From contig NZ_AZWQ01000017.1 in NCBI RefSeq assembly GCF_000514815.1, positions 177,256 to 241,255 on the forward strand: a DNA stretch of 64,000 nt, written 5' to 3'. The stretch comes from Salinispora fenicalii. GTDB taxonomy: Bacteria; Actinomycetota; Actinomycetes; Mycobacteriales; Micromonosporaceae. A model generated the notes under the pieces. That model had not been told where the DNA came from. It saw nothing but the letters and a program-made list of their open reading frames with translations, and ran no database searches. Shown here piece after piece: positions 1 to 8,761 of this stretch. Position numbers and translations under genes: made by a program. Position 1 is the stretch's first letter. Each line of letters opens with the position of its first letter.

Positions 1-627
1 CTCCTGCGCGCTGATCCGCTCCTCGGCCCGGTTCAGCTCGCCGGTGGTGGTCAGGAAGAGACCGGTCATTACTCCACCAGCGAGGAACAGCAGTCCCGCC
101 ACCACGGCCAGAACCACCATCGCCCGTCCCGGCCTGGCACTGCCCGGAGCCGCACCATACGGCGGACCCGACATCATCGGCGGGGCCGCCATCGGCTGCC
201 CGACCGGGGGGTTGATGGTCGGGAGCGGCGCGGTGCTGCCCAGGGGCGCGGCCGACGGGGCTGGGGCGGCGGCAGGGTCGTGGCCGGTCGGCGCCCCGCT
301 GGGTTCGTTCTGCGGTGACGGCGGGGCAGCACCGCCCTGCGCCGCCGGGACGGGCCCAGCGGCATCGCCAGTTGGCTGCCCGGGCAGAGCGGGGTGCGGC
401 GCGGCTCCAAACGGCTGCTGCGGCGCACCCGAACTCGGCTGCCCCGGCACAACCGGCTGCGGCGCAGTTTCAGCCGGACTCGGCTGCCCCGGCACAACCG
501 GCTGCGGCGCAGTTTCAGCCGGCTGCTCCGGGGCGACTCCAGCCGGCTGCTGCGGCGCTGTTCCCGGCTGCCCAGGCACGGCGGGCTGCGGCGCAGCTGA
601 AGTCGGCTCGATCGGGGGCTGGGACAT
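1..627 (-). CDS. Pro/Ala/Gln-rich single-pass membrane protein (partial)
   Basis: Runs off the left edge, so only the first 209 residues are visible. The start is the ATG at 627, preceded by a clear GGAGGA ribosome site. About 150 N-terminal residues are low complexity (Pro, Ala, Gln, Gly), with repeats of the type APQPVVPGQP. One hydrophobic segment follows (around residues 170-192, AMVVLAVVAGLLFLAGG), then the start of a probably coiled external part (GELNRAEERISAQE). It lies 86 bp downstream of the trypsin-like protease gene on the same strand. That gene also has a Pro-rich N terminus, one membrane segment and a coiled stretch, so the two probably form one operon with related topology. Function unknown. 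Confidence 0.75.
   Translation of the reverse strand, partial: MSQPPIEPTSAAPQPAVPGQPGTAPQQPAGVAPEQPAETAPQPVVPGQPSPAETAPQPVVPGQPSSGAPQQPFGAAPHPALPGQPTGDAAGPVPAAQGGAAPPSPQNEPSGAPTGHDPAAAPAPSAAPLGSTAPLPTINPPVGQPMAAPPMMSGPPYGAAPGSARPGRAMVVLAVVAGLLFLAGGVMTGLFLTTTGELNRAEERISAQE
433..522. repeat. Two perfect tandem 45-bp copies inside a coding region
   Basis: Positions 433-477 and 478-522 are identical. The unit is 15 codons long, so the duplication keeps the frame of the Pro-rich protein and doubles a PAETAPQPVVPGQPS segment. A degenerate continuation follows towards 600. Confidence 0.9.
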
Positions 628-713
628 GACTCTCCTCCTGTGGAGCAATTCGGGCAGGTCGCCCGTTGGCTAGAGCAGATCGCGCTGAGGTGGAACGGGA
701 CGCCGGAGCGGGG

Positions 714-1745
714 TCAGCAGATATCGAAACTGTCGCAGGCGGTGGCGATCGGCACGGCGAGGCCGATCCCCTCGGCGTCCCGCGCCTTGGCGGTGGCGAT
801 CCCGACCACCTGCTGCTCGCCGTTGATCACGGGGCCCCCCGAGTTGCCCTCGTTGATCGGCGCATCGAACTGAATCATCGGCGGATCGCCCCCCTTGGCC
901 TCGCGGAACGCGCTCACCACACCGGTGGTGACGCTGTCCGCCAGGCCGAGGGGGGCACCTACAACGACGATCTGCTGGCCGGACTTGACCGCGGCCGGGG
1001 TAGCGACCAGCCCGGTGAAGGCGCTGGTCGTCCGGAGTTGGGCGAGGTCGTTGTCCTCGTCAACCTCGACGATGGTGGCCGGGAAGCGCTGGTCGGTGAG
1101 CTCCAGGAAGACCTGCCGCTCCCCCTCCTCCCAGACCGCTTCGACCACGTGGAAGTTGGTGAAGAGATTGGTGCCGCCATCGGCGGTCGGCTCACCGACG
1201 GCGAACGCGCTGCCGGTGTACCGCCCGGCGCGGACCCGAAACACGCTGGGCAACACCGCGGCGGCGATCGCCTCCGGGTCAAACGCAGCACCGATCTCCG
1301 ACTCCAGCTCCGTCGCCCGCGACTCCAGCCCGTCGAGCCGGGTCTGGCTCTCCTGCTGCCCGGCGTTCAACCGCCGATCGACGTCGGCGAGCCGGTCGGT
1401 GAGCTGGTGGATCTGGTACGCCTGGACACCGGTCACCAACAGCAGCGCCACGACGAGTAGCGGCACGGCCACCCGCCCGAGCAGGCCCGGCCGCCGAGAT
1501 GTCGGGGCGGCAGCCGGTTGAGCGCCGGGCCAGAGCCCGGCCGGACCGCCGGCAGGGGGCACGAACGGCGGTGGAACACCTGGCCCGAGAACCGACGGTT
1601 GGGGGGAACCGGGCGCGACCGGGCCGCCGACCGCCGGGGCCCCCGGCCAAGCCGCGCTGGACGGGCCGGGCTGGAGCGGCGGGGACCAGGTGGTTCTCGG
1701 TGCGGGACCTCCCCCCACTTCGGGCAATCCGTCACCCTCGGCCAT
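714..1745 (-). CDS. Membrane-anchored trypsin-like (HtrA/S1C type) serine protease
   Basis: Product of 343 residues. The ATG at 1745 is preferred over an in-frame TTG 18 nt upstream because a GGGGAGG ribosome site sits just before it. The cytoplasmic N terminus is Pro/Gly-rich. One membrane segment (LLVVALLLVTGVQAY) is followed by a short coiled coil (HQLTDRLADVDRRL). The protease domain has the usual order of catalytic motifs: His in TNFHVV, Asp in DEDNDLAQL, and Ser in EGNSGGPV, after a GAPLGL strand. No PDZ domain follows, so it is shorter than classical DegP/HtrA. It is probably an extracytoplasmic quality-control or regulatory protease; the substrate is unknown. The Pro-rich membrane gene downstream is likely cotranscribed. 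Confidence 0.85.
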   Translation of the reverse strand: MAEGDGLPEVGGGPAPRTTWSPPLQPGPSSAAWPGAPAVGGPVAPGSPQPSVLGPGVPPPFVPPAGGPAGLWPGAQPAAAPTSRRPGLLGRVAVPLLVVALLLVTGVQAYQIHQLTDRLADVDRRLNAGQQESQTRLDGLESRATELESEIGAAFDPEAIAAAVLPSVFRVRAGRYTGSAFAVGEPTADGGTNLFTNFHVVEAVWEEGERQVFLELTDQRFPATIVEVDEDNDLAQLRTTSAFTGLVATPAAVKSGQQIVVVGAPLGLADSVTTGVVSAFREAKGGDPPMIQFDAPINEGNSGGPVINGEQQVVGIATAKARDAEGIGLAVPIATACDSFDIC

Positions 1746-1870
1746 ACGCCCTCCCCGTACCAATGCTGTTGCGCCCCGGCGGCAACCGGCGCCCCTTGAC
1801 CGCTAGCTGTTCGACCGCTACGAATGTTGTGGTCTATGGACCGTATCCGTCACAAACACGCTTTGTCTTC

Positions 1871-1887
1871 ACGGTTTGCTCAACCGT
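1871..1887. promoter_or_regulatory. Inverted repeat in the divergent protease / RNase D intergenic region
   Basis: ACGGTT and AACCGT arms separated by 5 nt lie in the 212-bp region between the two divergent genes. It could be an operator. No matching regulator is visible nearby. Confidence 0.3.
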
Positions 1888-1957
1888 AACGGCCGACTCC
1901 CGACACGCACTGGACCGGCTGTCCCCGCCCGATCGGGTAGCGCAATAGGGTTGTCGG

Positions 1958-3313
1958 GTGACCGACGAACCACCCCTACCCCGTCGGGCTGCCGGAAACC
2001 GCACGGAAGACGTACCGCACCCGCCGTTGATCCGGTCGGGGAACACGGACGTTGACCCGACCGCTGGTGGCCCAGCTACCACCCCGCGCGAGGCCGAGGG
2101 CGGCCCCACCCCGCTGACCGCGCCCGGCGAGGGCACCCCCCAGCCGGTGACCACCCCGGCGGAGTTGGCCGAGGTCGTGGCCCGCTTCGCCCAGGGCACC
2201 GGCCCGGTGGCGCTGGACGCCGAACGCGCCTCTGGCTACCGGTACAGCCAGCGGGCGTATCTGGTGCAGCTACGCCGCGCCGGCGCCGGCACCGTCCTGA
2301 TCGACCCGCTGCCGCTGCCGGAGCTGACCAGCTTGGACGAGGCCATCGGCGAGGCCGAGTGGGTGCTCCACGCGGCCAGTCAGGATCTGCCCTGCCTGGC
2401 CGAGCTGGGTCTGCGCCCACGGCGGCTCTTCGACACCGAGCTGGCCGCCCGACTCGCCGGCTTCGAACGGGTCGGGCTCGCCGCGCTGACCGAGAACCTG
2501 CTCGGCTTCAGCCTGGAGAAGCACCACTCGGCGGCGGACTGGTCGAGCCGGCCGCTGCCGGAGTCCTGGCTGACCTACGCCGCCCTGGACGTGGAGCTGC
2601 TGGTCGAGTTACGGGACGCGCTCGAGGCCGAGCTGACCCGGCAGGGCAAGGCCGAGTGGGCGGCCGAGGAGTTCGCCGCGCTGGTCCGCAACGGCGCCCG
2701 CCCGCCCCGGGTCCGCGCCGATCCCTGGCGCCGCACCTCCGGGATCCATCGGGTACGTGGGGCGCGGGCGCAGGCCCGGGTGCGCGCCCTGTGGTACGCC
2801 CGGGATCAGATCGCGGCGCGCCGCGACGCGGCGCCGGGACGGGTGTTGCCGGACTCGGCGATCGTCGCCGCCGCCGAGCTGGATCCGCGGGACGAGAAGA
2901 CGCTGCTGACCCTGCCGGGCTTCGGCGGTCGCTCGGTGCGTCGGCTGGCCCGTACCTGGTTGGCGGCGTTGGACGATGCGCGGGAGTTGCCGGCGGAGGC
3001 GCTGCCGGTCGCGCCGACGGTCGAGGGTCCGCCGCCGCCGCATCGGTGGGCCGAGCGGGACCCGGTCGCGGCGGCCCGGCTGGCCCGATGCCGGGAGGTG
3101 GTCGTCGGGACCGCCGGCGCACACACCCTGCCACCGGAGAACCTGATCGCCCCGGACTCGATCCGCCGCCTCGCCTGGGTCCCGCCCGAGGAGATCACCG
3201 AGGACACCGTGGCGGAGACCCTGCGCGGCCTGGGTGCGCGCGAATGGCAGATCACGCTGCTGCAGCCAGACCTGACCCGGGCGCTGGCTGGCCCGCCCCC
3301 GGCCGAAACCTGA
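1958..3313 (+). CDS. rnd: Ribonuclease D-like 3'-5' exonuclease with HRDC domain
   Basis: A DEDDy exonuclease of 451 residues that trims RNA 3' ends. After about 65 disordered residues, the exonuclease motifs are visible: D87 and E89 in ALDAE, D143 in HAASQDLP, and Y207 with D211 in YAALDVELL. An HRDC nucleic-acid-binding domain covers roughly 260-345 (ARVRALWYARDQIAARRDAAPGRVL is its first helix region), followed by a C-terminal helical extension. The start is GTG 1958. There is only a weak AGGG upstream, and TAGGGT ends 6 nt before the start, so the transcript may be leaderless. It is divergent from the protease operon and just upstream of the beta-oxidation genes, a common actinobacterial arrangement. 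Confidence 0.9.
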   Translation: MTDEPPLPRRAAGNRTEDVPHPPLIRSGNTDVDPTAGGPATTPREAEGGPTPLTAPGEGTPQPVTTPAELAEVVARFAQGTGPVALDAERASGYRYSQRAYLVQLRRAGAGTVLIDPLPLPELTSLDEAIGEAEWVLHAASQDLPCLAELGLRPRRLFDTELAARLAGFERVGLAALTENLLGFSLEKHHSAADWSSRPLPESWLTYAALDVELLVELRDALEAELTRQGKAEWAAEEFAALVRNGARPPRVRADPWRRTSGIHRVRGARAQARVRALWYARDQIAARRDAAPGRVLPDSAIVAAAELDPRDEKTLLTLPGFGGRSVRRLARTWLAALDDARELPAEALPVAPTVEGPPPPHRWAERDPVAAARLARCREVVVGTAGAHTLPPENLIAPDSIRRLAWVPPEEITEDTVAETLRGLGAREWQITLLQPDLTRALAGPPPAET

Positions 3314-3358
3314 GCCATCGATGTGGGGTGGGCCACACGGGGGGTGGTACTCCAGTTG

Positions 3359-3374
3359 GTTACTGGCAAGTAGC
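3359..3374. promoter_or_regulatory. Operator-like inverted repeat before the beta-oxidation operon
   Basis: GTTACT and AGTAGC arms (5 of 6 bases complementary) around GGCA lie 44 bp before the thiolase start. TetR-family fatty-acid regulators of actinobacteria bind palindromes of this general type. The assignment is an inference. Confidence 0.4.
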
Positions 3375-3417
3375 ATCCGAGAAAACGCCAGTCCGGCTAA
3401 CCGGCTAGGAGGCTCAA

Positions 3418-4614
3418 GTGCCCCGTGAAGTTCGGGATGTCGTCTTCGTTGACGGCGTCCGCACCCCGTTCGGCAAAGCGGGGGGCATGTACGCCAACAC
3501 CCGCGCCGACGACCTGGTGATCCGCTGCATCCGCGAGCTGCTGCGCCGCAACCCGCAGCTGCCACCGGAGCGGGTCGAGGAGGTCGCCGTCGCCGCCACC
3601 ACCCAGATCGGCGACCAGGGCCTGACCATCGGCCGGACCGCCGCGCTCCTGGCCGGCCTCCCCAAGACCGTGCCCGGCTTCGCCATCGACCGGATGTGCG
3701 CGGGCGCGATGACCGCGGTGACCACGGTCGCCGGTGGCATCGCCATGGGCGCGTACGACGTCGCCATCGCCGGCGGGGTCGAGCACATGGGCCGCCACCC
3801 GATGGGCGAGGGAGTCGACCCCAACCCGCGGATCGTCGCGGAGCGACTGGTTGACCAGTCCGCCCTGGTCATGGGCGCCACCGCGGAGAACCTGCACGAC
3901 CGAGTACCGCACATCACCAAGGAGCGCACCGACGCGTTCGCGCTCGCCTCCCAGCAGAAGACCGCCAAGGCGTACGCCAACGGCAAGCTCCAGGACGACC
4001 TGGTGCCGGTGGCGGTCCGGGACCCGGAGACCGGCTGGGGTCTGGCCACCGTGGACGAGGCGCCGCGCGACACCTCGATGGAGAAGCTCGCCACCCTCAA
4101 GACACCATTCCGCCCGCACGGCAAGGTCACCGCCGGTAACGCGGCCGGGCTGAACGACGGCGCCACGGCGAGCCTGCTCGTCGCCGAGGAGACCGCACGG
4201 GAGCTGGGTCTGCCGGTCGCGATGCGGCTGGTCTCCTACGGCTTCGTCGGCGTCGAGCCCGAGGTGATGGGGATCGGCCCGATCCCGTCGACCGAGAAGG
4301 CGCTGCGCATCGCCGGCCTGACCATCGACGACATCGGCCTGTTCGAGCTGAACGAGGCGTTCGCGGTCCAGGTCCTCGCCTTCCTCGACCACTTCGGCAT
4401 CGCCGACGACGACCCGCGGGTCAACCCGTGGGGCGGCGCGATCGCCATCGGCCACCCGCTCGCCTCGTCCGGCGTCCGGCTGATGACCCAGCTCGCCCGG
4501 CACTTCGCCGAGCACCCGGAGGTCCGCTACGGCCTCACCGCCATGTGCATCGGCATCGGCATGGGCGGCACCGTGATCTGGGAGAACCCGCACTGGGAGG
4601 GTGGAGCCAAGTGA
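3418..4614 (+). CDS. fadA: Acetyl-CoA C-acyltransferase (thiolase)
   Basis: A 398-residue degradative thiolase that cleaves 3-ketoacyl-CoA with CoA in the last step of beta-oxidation. The three catalytic positions are present: nucleophile C94 in DRMCAGAM, H346 in GHPLASSG, and C377 in MCIGIGMGG. The NEAFA motif (FELNEAFAVQ) is also present. The start is GTG 3418 behind a strong AGGAGG site. The gene ends 55 bp before the multifunctional hydratase/dehydrogenase gene, which is surely in the same operon. Confidence 0.95.
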   Translation: MPREVRDVVFVDGVRTPFGKAGGMYANTRADDLVIRCIRELLRRNPQLPPERVEEVAVAATTQIGDQGLTIGRTAALLAGLPKTVPGFAIDRMCAGAMTAVTTVAGGIAMGAYDVAIAGGVEHMGRHPMGEGVDPNPRIVAERLVDQSALVMGATAENLHDRVPHITKERTDAFALASQQKTAKAYANGKLQDDLVPVAVRDPETGWGLATVDEAPRDTSMEKLATLKTPFRPHGKVTAGNAAGLNDGATASLLVAEETARELGLPVAMRLVSYGFVGVEPEVMGIGPIPSTEKALRIAGLTIDDIGLFELNEAFAVQVLAFLDHFGIADDDPRVNPWGGAIAIGHPLASSGVRLMTQLARHFAEHPEVRYGLTAMCIGIGMGGTVIWENPHWEGGAK

Positions 4615-4669
4615 GCGCGAGCAATGAGTCGAGCCAGTGCGTCCCGCAGTCACGAACGGAGGAGGCACA

Positions 4670-6736
4670 GTGAGCCTCGCGGCACCGAACGAGGTCGTCA
4701 CCAAGGCCTTGCTGCGCCTGGTGGACGTACCGGGACTGGACCGCCCCGCCGCCCTGATCACGCTGGACAACGGCTTCGACCACAAGAAGCCGAACACCCT
4801 CGGACCGGGGGGCCTGACCAGCCTGGACGAGGCGATCACGGCGGCCCACGCGGCGAAGCCGGCGTTCATCGCGGTGACCGGTAAGCCCTACATCTTCTGC
4901 GTCGGGGCGGACCTCACCGGTCTGCCGCTGCTCACCGACCGCGCGCAGGCGCTGGAGATCGGGCAGCTCGGCCACCGGGTGTTCGCCCGGCTCAAGGACA
5001 GCGACGTTCCGACCTTCGCGTTCGTCAACGGCGCGGCCATGGGCGGCGGCCTGGAGCTGGCCCTGCACTGCCACTACCGGACGTTGTCCGGCGGCGCCGC
5101 GGCCCTCGCCCTACCGGAGGTGTCGCTCGGTATCGTTCCGGGCTGGGGCGGCACCCAGCTGCTGCCGAACCTGATCGGCATCCCGGCGGCGACCCAGGTG
5201 ATCATCCAGAACCCGCTGATGCAGAACAAGATGCTCAAGCCGAAGCAGGCGGCGGAGATGGGCCTCGCGGATGTCCTGCTGGAGCCGGCGGACTTCCTGG
5301 AGCGGTCCCTGGAGTGGGCCGCCGGCGTGGTCCGCGGCGAGCTCACCGTGACCCGGCCCGAGGTCGATCGGGAGATGTGGGACGGCGTCCTCTTCTTCGC
5401 CAAGCAGACCCTGGATGCCCGCCTGCACGGCGCCGTCCCCTCCGCCAACCGGGCCCTGGAACTACTCGGCCTGGCCAAGGAGACGGACTTCGCCGCCGGC
5501 ACCGCCGCCGAGGACGAGGCCCTGGCCGACCTGATCTTCTCGTCGGAGCTACGCAGCGGCCTCTACGCGTTCGACCTGGTGCAGCGGCGGGCCAAGCGTC
5601 CGGCCGGGGCACCCGACCGGGACCTGGCCCGGCCGGTGACCAAGGTTGGCATCGTCGGTGCCGGCCTGATGGCCAGCCAGCTCGCGCTGCTGTTCGCCCG
5701 CCGTCTCCAGGTGCCGGTCGTCCTGACCGACCTGGACCAGGCCCGCGTCGACAAGGGCGTGGCCTACGTGCACGAGCAGATCGAGAAGTCGGTCAGCAAG
5801 GGCCGGATGGACAAAGGCACCGCCGCCAAGCTGTACGGCCTGGTGAGCGGGTCGGTCGACAAGTCCGTCTTCGCCGACGCGGACTTCGTCATCGAGGCCG
5901 TCTTCGAGGACCTCAACGTCAAGAAGCAGGTCTGGGCCGAGCTGGAAAAGCTCGTCACGCCCGAGGCGGTGTTGGCCACCAACACATCGTCGCTGTCGGT
6001 GACGGCGATGGCCGAGGGGCTCGAGCACCCGGAGCGGGTGGTCGGCTTCCACTTCTTCAACCCGGTCGCCGTGCTCCCGCTACTGGAGATCGTCCGGGGC
6101 GAGCAGACCGACGACGCCACGCTGGCCACGGCGTTCGCGGTCGGCAAGCAGCTGAAGAAGTCGAGCGTGCTGGTGAAGGACGCGCCCGCGTTCGTGGTCA
6201 ACCGGCTGCTAACCCGCTTCCTGGGTACGGTGTTCGCCGCGGTGGACGCCGGCACCCCGCTGGAGGTGGCGAACAACGCGCTCGACCCGCTGGGCCTACC
6301 GATGCGTCCCCTGGCGCTACTCCAGCTGGTCGGGCCGGCGGTGGCGCACCACGTCGGCGGCATCCTGCACGCGGCCTTCCCGGACCGCTTCGGGGTCAGC
6401 GAGAACCTTAAGCGGATCGCCGAGGCCGGCAAGCCGATCGTCGTTGACGATGAGATCAACGCCGAGGTGGCCGACCTGCTGGTGGTCGGCGACCAGCCGC
6501 TCACCGCCGAGCAGGTCCGGCAGAACGCGCTCGACGCGCTGGCGCAGGAGATCCAGCTGATGCTCGACGAGGGCATCGTCGCCGAAGCCCAGGACATCGA
6601 CCTGTGCCTGATCCTGGGTGCCGGCTGGCCGTTCCATCTGGGCGGCATCACGCCCTACCTGGACCGCACCGGCACCACCGAACGGGTCACCGGCAAGCGG
6701 TTCCTGCCGGCCGGTGTCGCCAGCCTCCCGGCCTGA
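4670..6736 (+). CDS. fadB: Fatty-oxidation complex alpha subunit: enoyl-CoA hydratase / 3-hydroxyacyl-CoA dehydrogenase
   Basis: Product of 688 residues. GTG 4670 is chosen because GGAGGAG sits 5 nt upstream; an upstream in-frame GTG at 4637 has no such site. Residues 1 to about 310 are the crotonase domain (oxyanion segments KPYIFCVGADLTGL and NGAAMGGGLELAL). The NAD-binding Rossmann domain starts near residue 325 (VGIVGAGLMASQLALLFA), with the dehydrogenase signature VVGFHFFNPV and the two C-terminal dehydrogenase domains. It hydrates enoyl-CoA and oxidises 3-hydroxyacyl-CoA, passing product to the thiolase encoded upstream. Confidence 0.94.
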   Translation: MSLAAPNEVVTKALLRLVDVPGLDRPAALITLDNGFDHKKPNTLGPGGLTSLDEAITAAHAAKPAFIAVTGKPYIFCVGADLTGLPLLTDRAQALEIGQLGHRVFARLKDSDVPTFAFVNGAAMGGGLELALHCHYRTLSGGAAALALPEVSLGIVPGWGGTQLLPNLIGIPAATQVIIQNPLMQNKMLKPKQAAEMGLADVLLEPADFLERSLEWAAGVVRGELTVTRPEVDREMWDGVLFFAKQTLDARLHGAVPSANRALELLGLAKETDFAAGTAAEDEALADLIFSSELRSGLYAFDLVQRRAKRPAGAPDRDLARPVTKVGIVGAGLMASQLALLFARRLQVPVVLTDLDQARVDKGVAYVHEQIEKSVSKGRMDKGTAAKLYGLVSGSVDKSVFADADFVIEAVFEDLNVKKQVWAELEKLVTPEAVLATNTSSLSVTAMAEGLEHPERVVGFHFFNPVAVLPLLEIVRGEQTDDATLATAFAVGKQLKKSSVLVKDAPAFVVNRLLTRFLGTVFAAVDAGTPLEVANNALDPLGLPMRPLALLQLVGPAVAHHVGGILHAAFPDRFGVSENLKRIAEAGKPIVVDDEINAEVADLLVVGDQPLTAEQVRQNALDALAQEIQLMLDEGIVAEAQDIDLCLILGAGWPFHLGGITPYLDRTGTTERVTGKRFLPAGVASLPA

Positions 6737-6754
6737 CCTGCCCTTTCCCCGTAC

Positions 6755-6787
6755 GCGCGGTGGCCGCCCGTCGGGCGGCCACCGCGC
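6755..6787 (+). terminator. Rho-independent-type hairpin after the beta-oxidation operon
   Basis: A perfect 15-bp GC-rich stem (arms 6755-6769 and 6773-6787) with a 3-nt loop, followed by TTCGCTTTG. It begins 18 bp after the stop codon. The T tract is poor, as usual in high-GC actinobacteria. Confidence 0.8.
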
Positions 6788-6876
6788 TTCGCTTTGCCCG
6801 GCGGGGGTCGGTGCCATGGACCCGGCACCCGACCGGCTAGCATCACCGGCTAGCACCCTCGCCTGGAGGCGATGTC

Positions 6877-7974
6877 ATGTCCTCACCGGTCGATCCCTGG
6901 TCCGGCCCACCGGAGCACGGTGCGCAGCCCAGCTACCCGCCGCCGGGCACCCGGCCGCGGGCACCCCGGCACGCGCGTCCGGAGCCCCCCGAACCGGAAC
7001 CCGACGGCTGGCGGCTCCCACCCCCGCACAACCCCACACCAGCCCCGCGCGACTTCACCCAGCCCCCGCCCGACGCCGCACCGGCCCCACCCGACGCCAC
7101 ACCGGCCCCGCTCTCCTGGTCGGCTCCGGTCTCCACACCAGCCCCGTCCTCCTCAGCGCCCACAATGGACGAGCAGCCGACCCAGGTGCACAGCGCCATC
7201 CCGCCGATCCCCCCGGCCGAGCCTGCGGTGGCCCACCACGCCCGGCGGCCAGAGGAGACAGGTAGCCCCGCTGCCGTGTCCGATTCGAAAAAACCGGCGT
7301 CCCGGCGGCCGTCCCGGCGTACCTTGCTGCTCTCGCTCGGCCTGGCCGGCCTGCTCCTGGTCTCGCTGGGCGGTCTCGCCTACCTCACCCGTTCCGGTGG
7401 AGACGACGCGGCGCCGCCTACGGCCGCCGCCCCGGACTCGCCTGACGCGCCGCAAGCCGCCGACAGCGCCGACCCGCCCCCCTCAGCCGAACCCAGCCCC
7501 GAGCCCGAACCCGAACCACAGATTCGCCTCGTCGCACCAAAGTCACTCGACGGTCGGGCCCGGAGCACCGACTCGGAGCTGAAGTCGCTCGCCGCCGGGC
7601 TGGTGGAGGACTTGGAAACCAAGGTACGCAGCGGGAACAGCACGGTTGGCGCCTTCTACGGCAGCTTCGAGGATGAGGACATCATCATGGTGGCTGCCGC
7701 CTCGGGCTTCGTTCTCAACCCGGAACAGGAGCTGGACGCCACCGTCAAGGCGCTCGCTTCGGACCTGAACGTCCGCAAGATGTCCACAATCTCGGCCGGC
7801 CCGCTCGGCGGCGTCGCGAAATGTGGTGACGGTAGCGCCTCCAACATCCCGCTCGGAGTCTGCGCCTGGGCCGACGAAGGCAGCGTGGGCATGATCGTGA
7901 TGTTCTCCGAGTCAGCCAGCACGGCCCGCTCCGACTTCGTCGACATTCGGGCGGAGATCGAGAAACGTTCCTGA
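6877..7974 (+). CDS. Pro-rich single-pass membrane protein of unknown function
   Basis: Product of 365 residues from ATG 6877, with GGAGG upstream. Residues 1-140 are disordered and Pro/Ala-rich. A basic patch (KKPASRRPSRRT) leads into one membrane helix at about 149-171 (LLLSLGLAGLLLVSLGGLAYL). A Pro/Glu/Asp spacer follows, then a folded outer domain of about 150 residues containing a CGDGSASNIPLGVCAWADE segment whose two cysteines could form a disulfide. This is the common actinobacterial layout of a cytoplasmic Pro tail with a small secreted sensor-like domain. No known family recognised. Confidence 0.8.
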   Translation: MSSPVDPWSGPPEHGAQPSYPPPGTRPRAPRHARPEPPEPEPDGWRLPPPHNPTPAPRDFTQPPPDAAPAPPDATPAPLSWSAPVSTPAPSSSAPTMDEQPTQVHSAIPPIPPAEPAVAHHARRPEETGSPAAVSDSKKPASRRPSRRTLLLSLGLAGLLLVSLGGLAYLTRSGGDDAAPPTAAAPDSPDAPQAADSADPPPSAEPSPEPEPEPQIRLVAPKSLDGRARSTDSELKSLAAGLVEDLETKVRSGNSTVGAFYGSFEDEDIIMVAAASGFVLNPEQELDATVKALASDLNVRKMSTISAGPLGGVAKCGDGSASNIPLGVCAWADEGSVGMIVMFSESASTARSDFVDIRAEIEKRS

Positions 7975-8017
7975 GGCCGGGCCCCGCCCATCCGGACGGC
8001 GGGGGTGGGGCCGCCTC
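7973..8017. terminator. Imperfect bidirectional hairpin between convergent genes
   Basis: GAGGC...GGCCCC...GCC pairs with GGC...GGGGCC...GCCTC, with small bulges. It begins at the stop codon of the membrane-protein gene and faces the VOC gene on the other strand. Confidence 0.55.
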
Positions 8018-8072
8018 GACGGTGACGAATGCCACCAACCTCGGCGGCCCCACGAGCATGCCGCGAGACCGC

Positions 8073-8450
8073 TCAGTTGTGCTGGCGGCGCTCAGCGACA
8101 CTGCGCAGGACGCAGAACTCATTGCCCTCCGGGTCGGCGAGCACCACCCAGCCTGAGCCGTCCGGGCGGGTGTGGTCGGCGACGTGCGTCGCTCCGATCT
8201 CGATCAGGCGGGCAACCTCCTGGGCCCGGGTCCGATCGGTTGGCTCCAGGTCAAGGTGCAGGCGATTCTTCACCGACTTGTCCTCGGGCACGGCCAGAAA
8301 CAGCAGTACCGGACCATCCTCGGGCCGCAGGATGGCCTCCGAGTCACCGGGGCGGGCCTCCCGAAGGCACCCGAAGACCTGGGCCCAGAAGCCCGCCAGA
8401 GCGTACGGGTCGTGGCAGTCGACGCAGAAATTGTGGAAACGTGCGGTCAC
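8073..8450 (-). CDS. VOC-family (glyoxalase/bleomycin-resistance fold) protein
   Basis: Product of 125 residues from GTG 8450 with GAGGAGAG upstream. It has the two beta-alpha-beta-beta-beta halves of the vicinal oxygen chelate fold: an N-terminal VDCHDPYALAGFWAQVFG, a central SVKNRLHLDL, and a C-terminal ADPEGNEFCVL. The closing Glu and the His in RLHLD are typical metal or substrate positions. This subgroup is usually annotated only as glyoxalase-like. A second member with the same KNRLHLD core is encoded at 25.7-26.2 kb. Confidence 0.85.
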   Translation of the reverse strand: MTARFHNFCVDCHDPYALAGFWAQVFGCLREARPGDSEAILRPEDGPVLLFLAVPEDKSVKNRLHLDLEPTDRTRAQEVARLIEIGATHVADHTRPDGSGWVVLADPEGNEFCVLRSVAERRQHN

Positions 8451-8704
8451 GGTCTCTCCTCAGATCAATGGGAGGCACCCCGCACTGCTGGTCAGCGATG
8501 TGGGCGGCGGGGCGCGGAACAGTTGCTGGTGAACATCGACGCACCCCCTTCCGCCTCTTGGGCTGACCCCAAGATCCTTACATCGTCATCGGTTGGAAGC
8601 AACCCACCCACGGCAGATCGCCATCCCAGTGCCCTCCATTCCCCATGGCACGGAAGAGACCTCAGGTAGGGCGGCCTACTCGGATCGGGCGGTCCCGTCG
8701 TGTG

Positions 8705-8740
8705 TTGACCCACTGGCTGTCGACACCTAGTTTGTTCGTA
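8705..8740 (+). promoter_or_regulatory. Sigma-70-type promoter of a leaderless transcript
   Basis: -35 TTGACC at 8705-8710, a 17-bp spacer, and -10 TAGTTT at 8728-8733. The predicted transcription start falls at 8740, the A of the regulator's ATG. There is no ribosome-binding sequence. Confidence 0.65.
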
Positions 8741-8761
8741 TGGTTCCGAACCAAACAAACT
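8729..8761. promoter_or_regulatory. Nested inverted repeats over the -10 box and start codon (putative operator)
   Basis: AGTTTGTT (8729-8736) and AACAAACT (8754-8761) are perfect inverted arms. Between them TGGTTCCGAACCA (8741-8753) is itself palindromic around a central base. They overlap the -10 box, the predicted start site and the first codons, so binding by the encoded regulator would block its own transcription. Confidence 0.55.

Noticed and set aside
44..673. Long plus-strand open frames over the first 670 bp
   Set aside because: Low-complexity Gly/Cys/Pro translations that mirror the minus-strand Pro-rich gene, which has a proper start and ribosome site.
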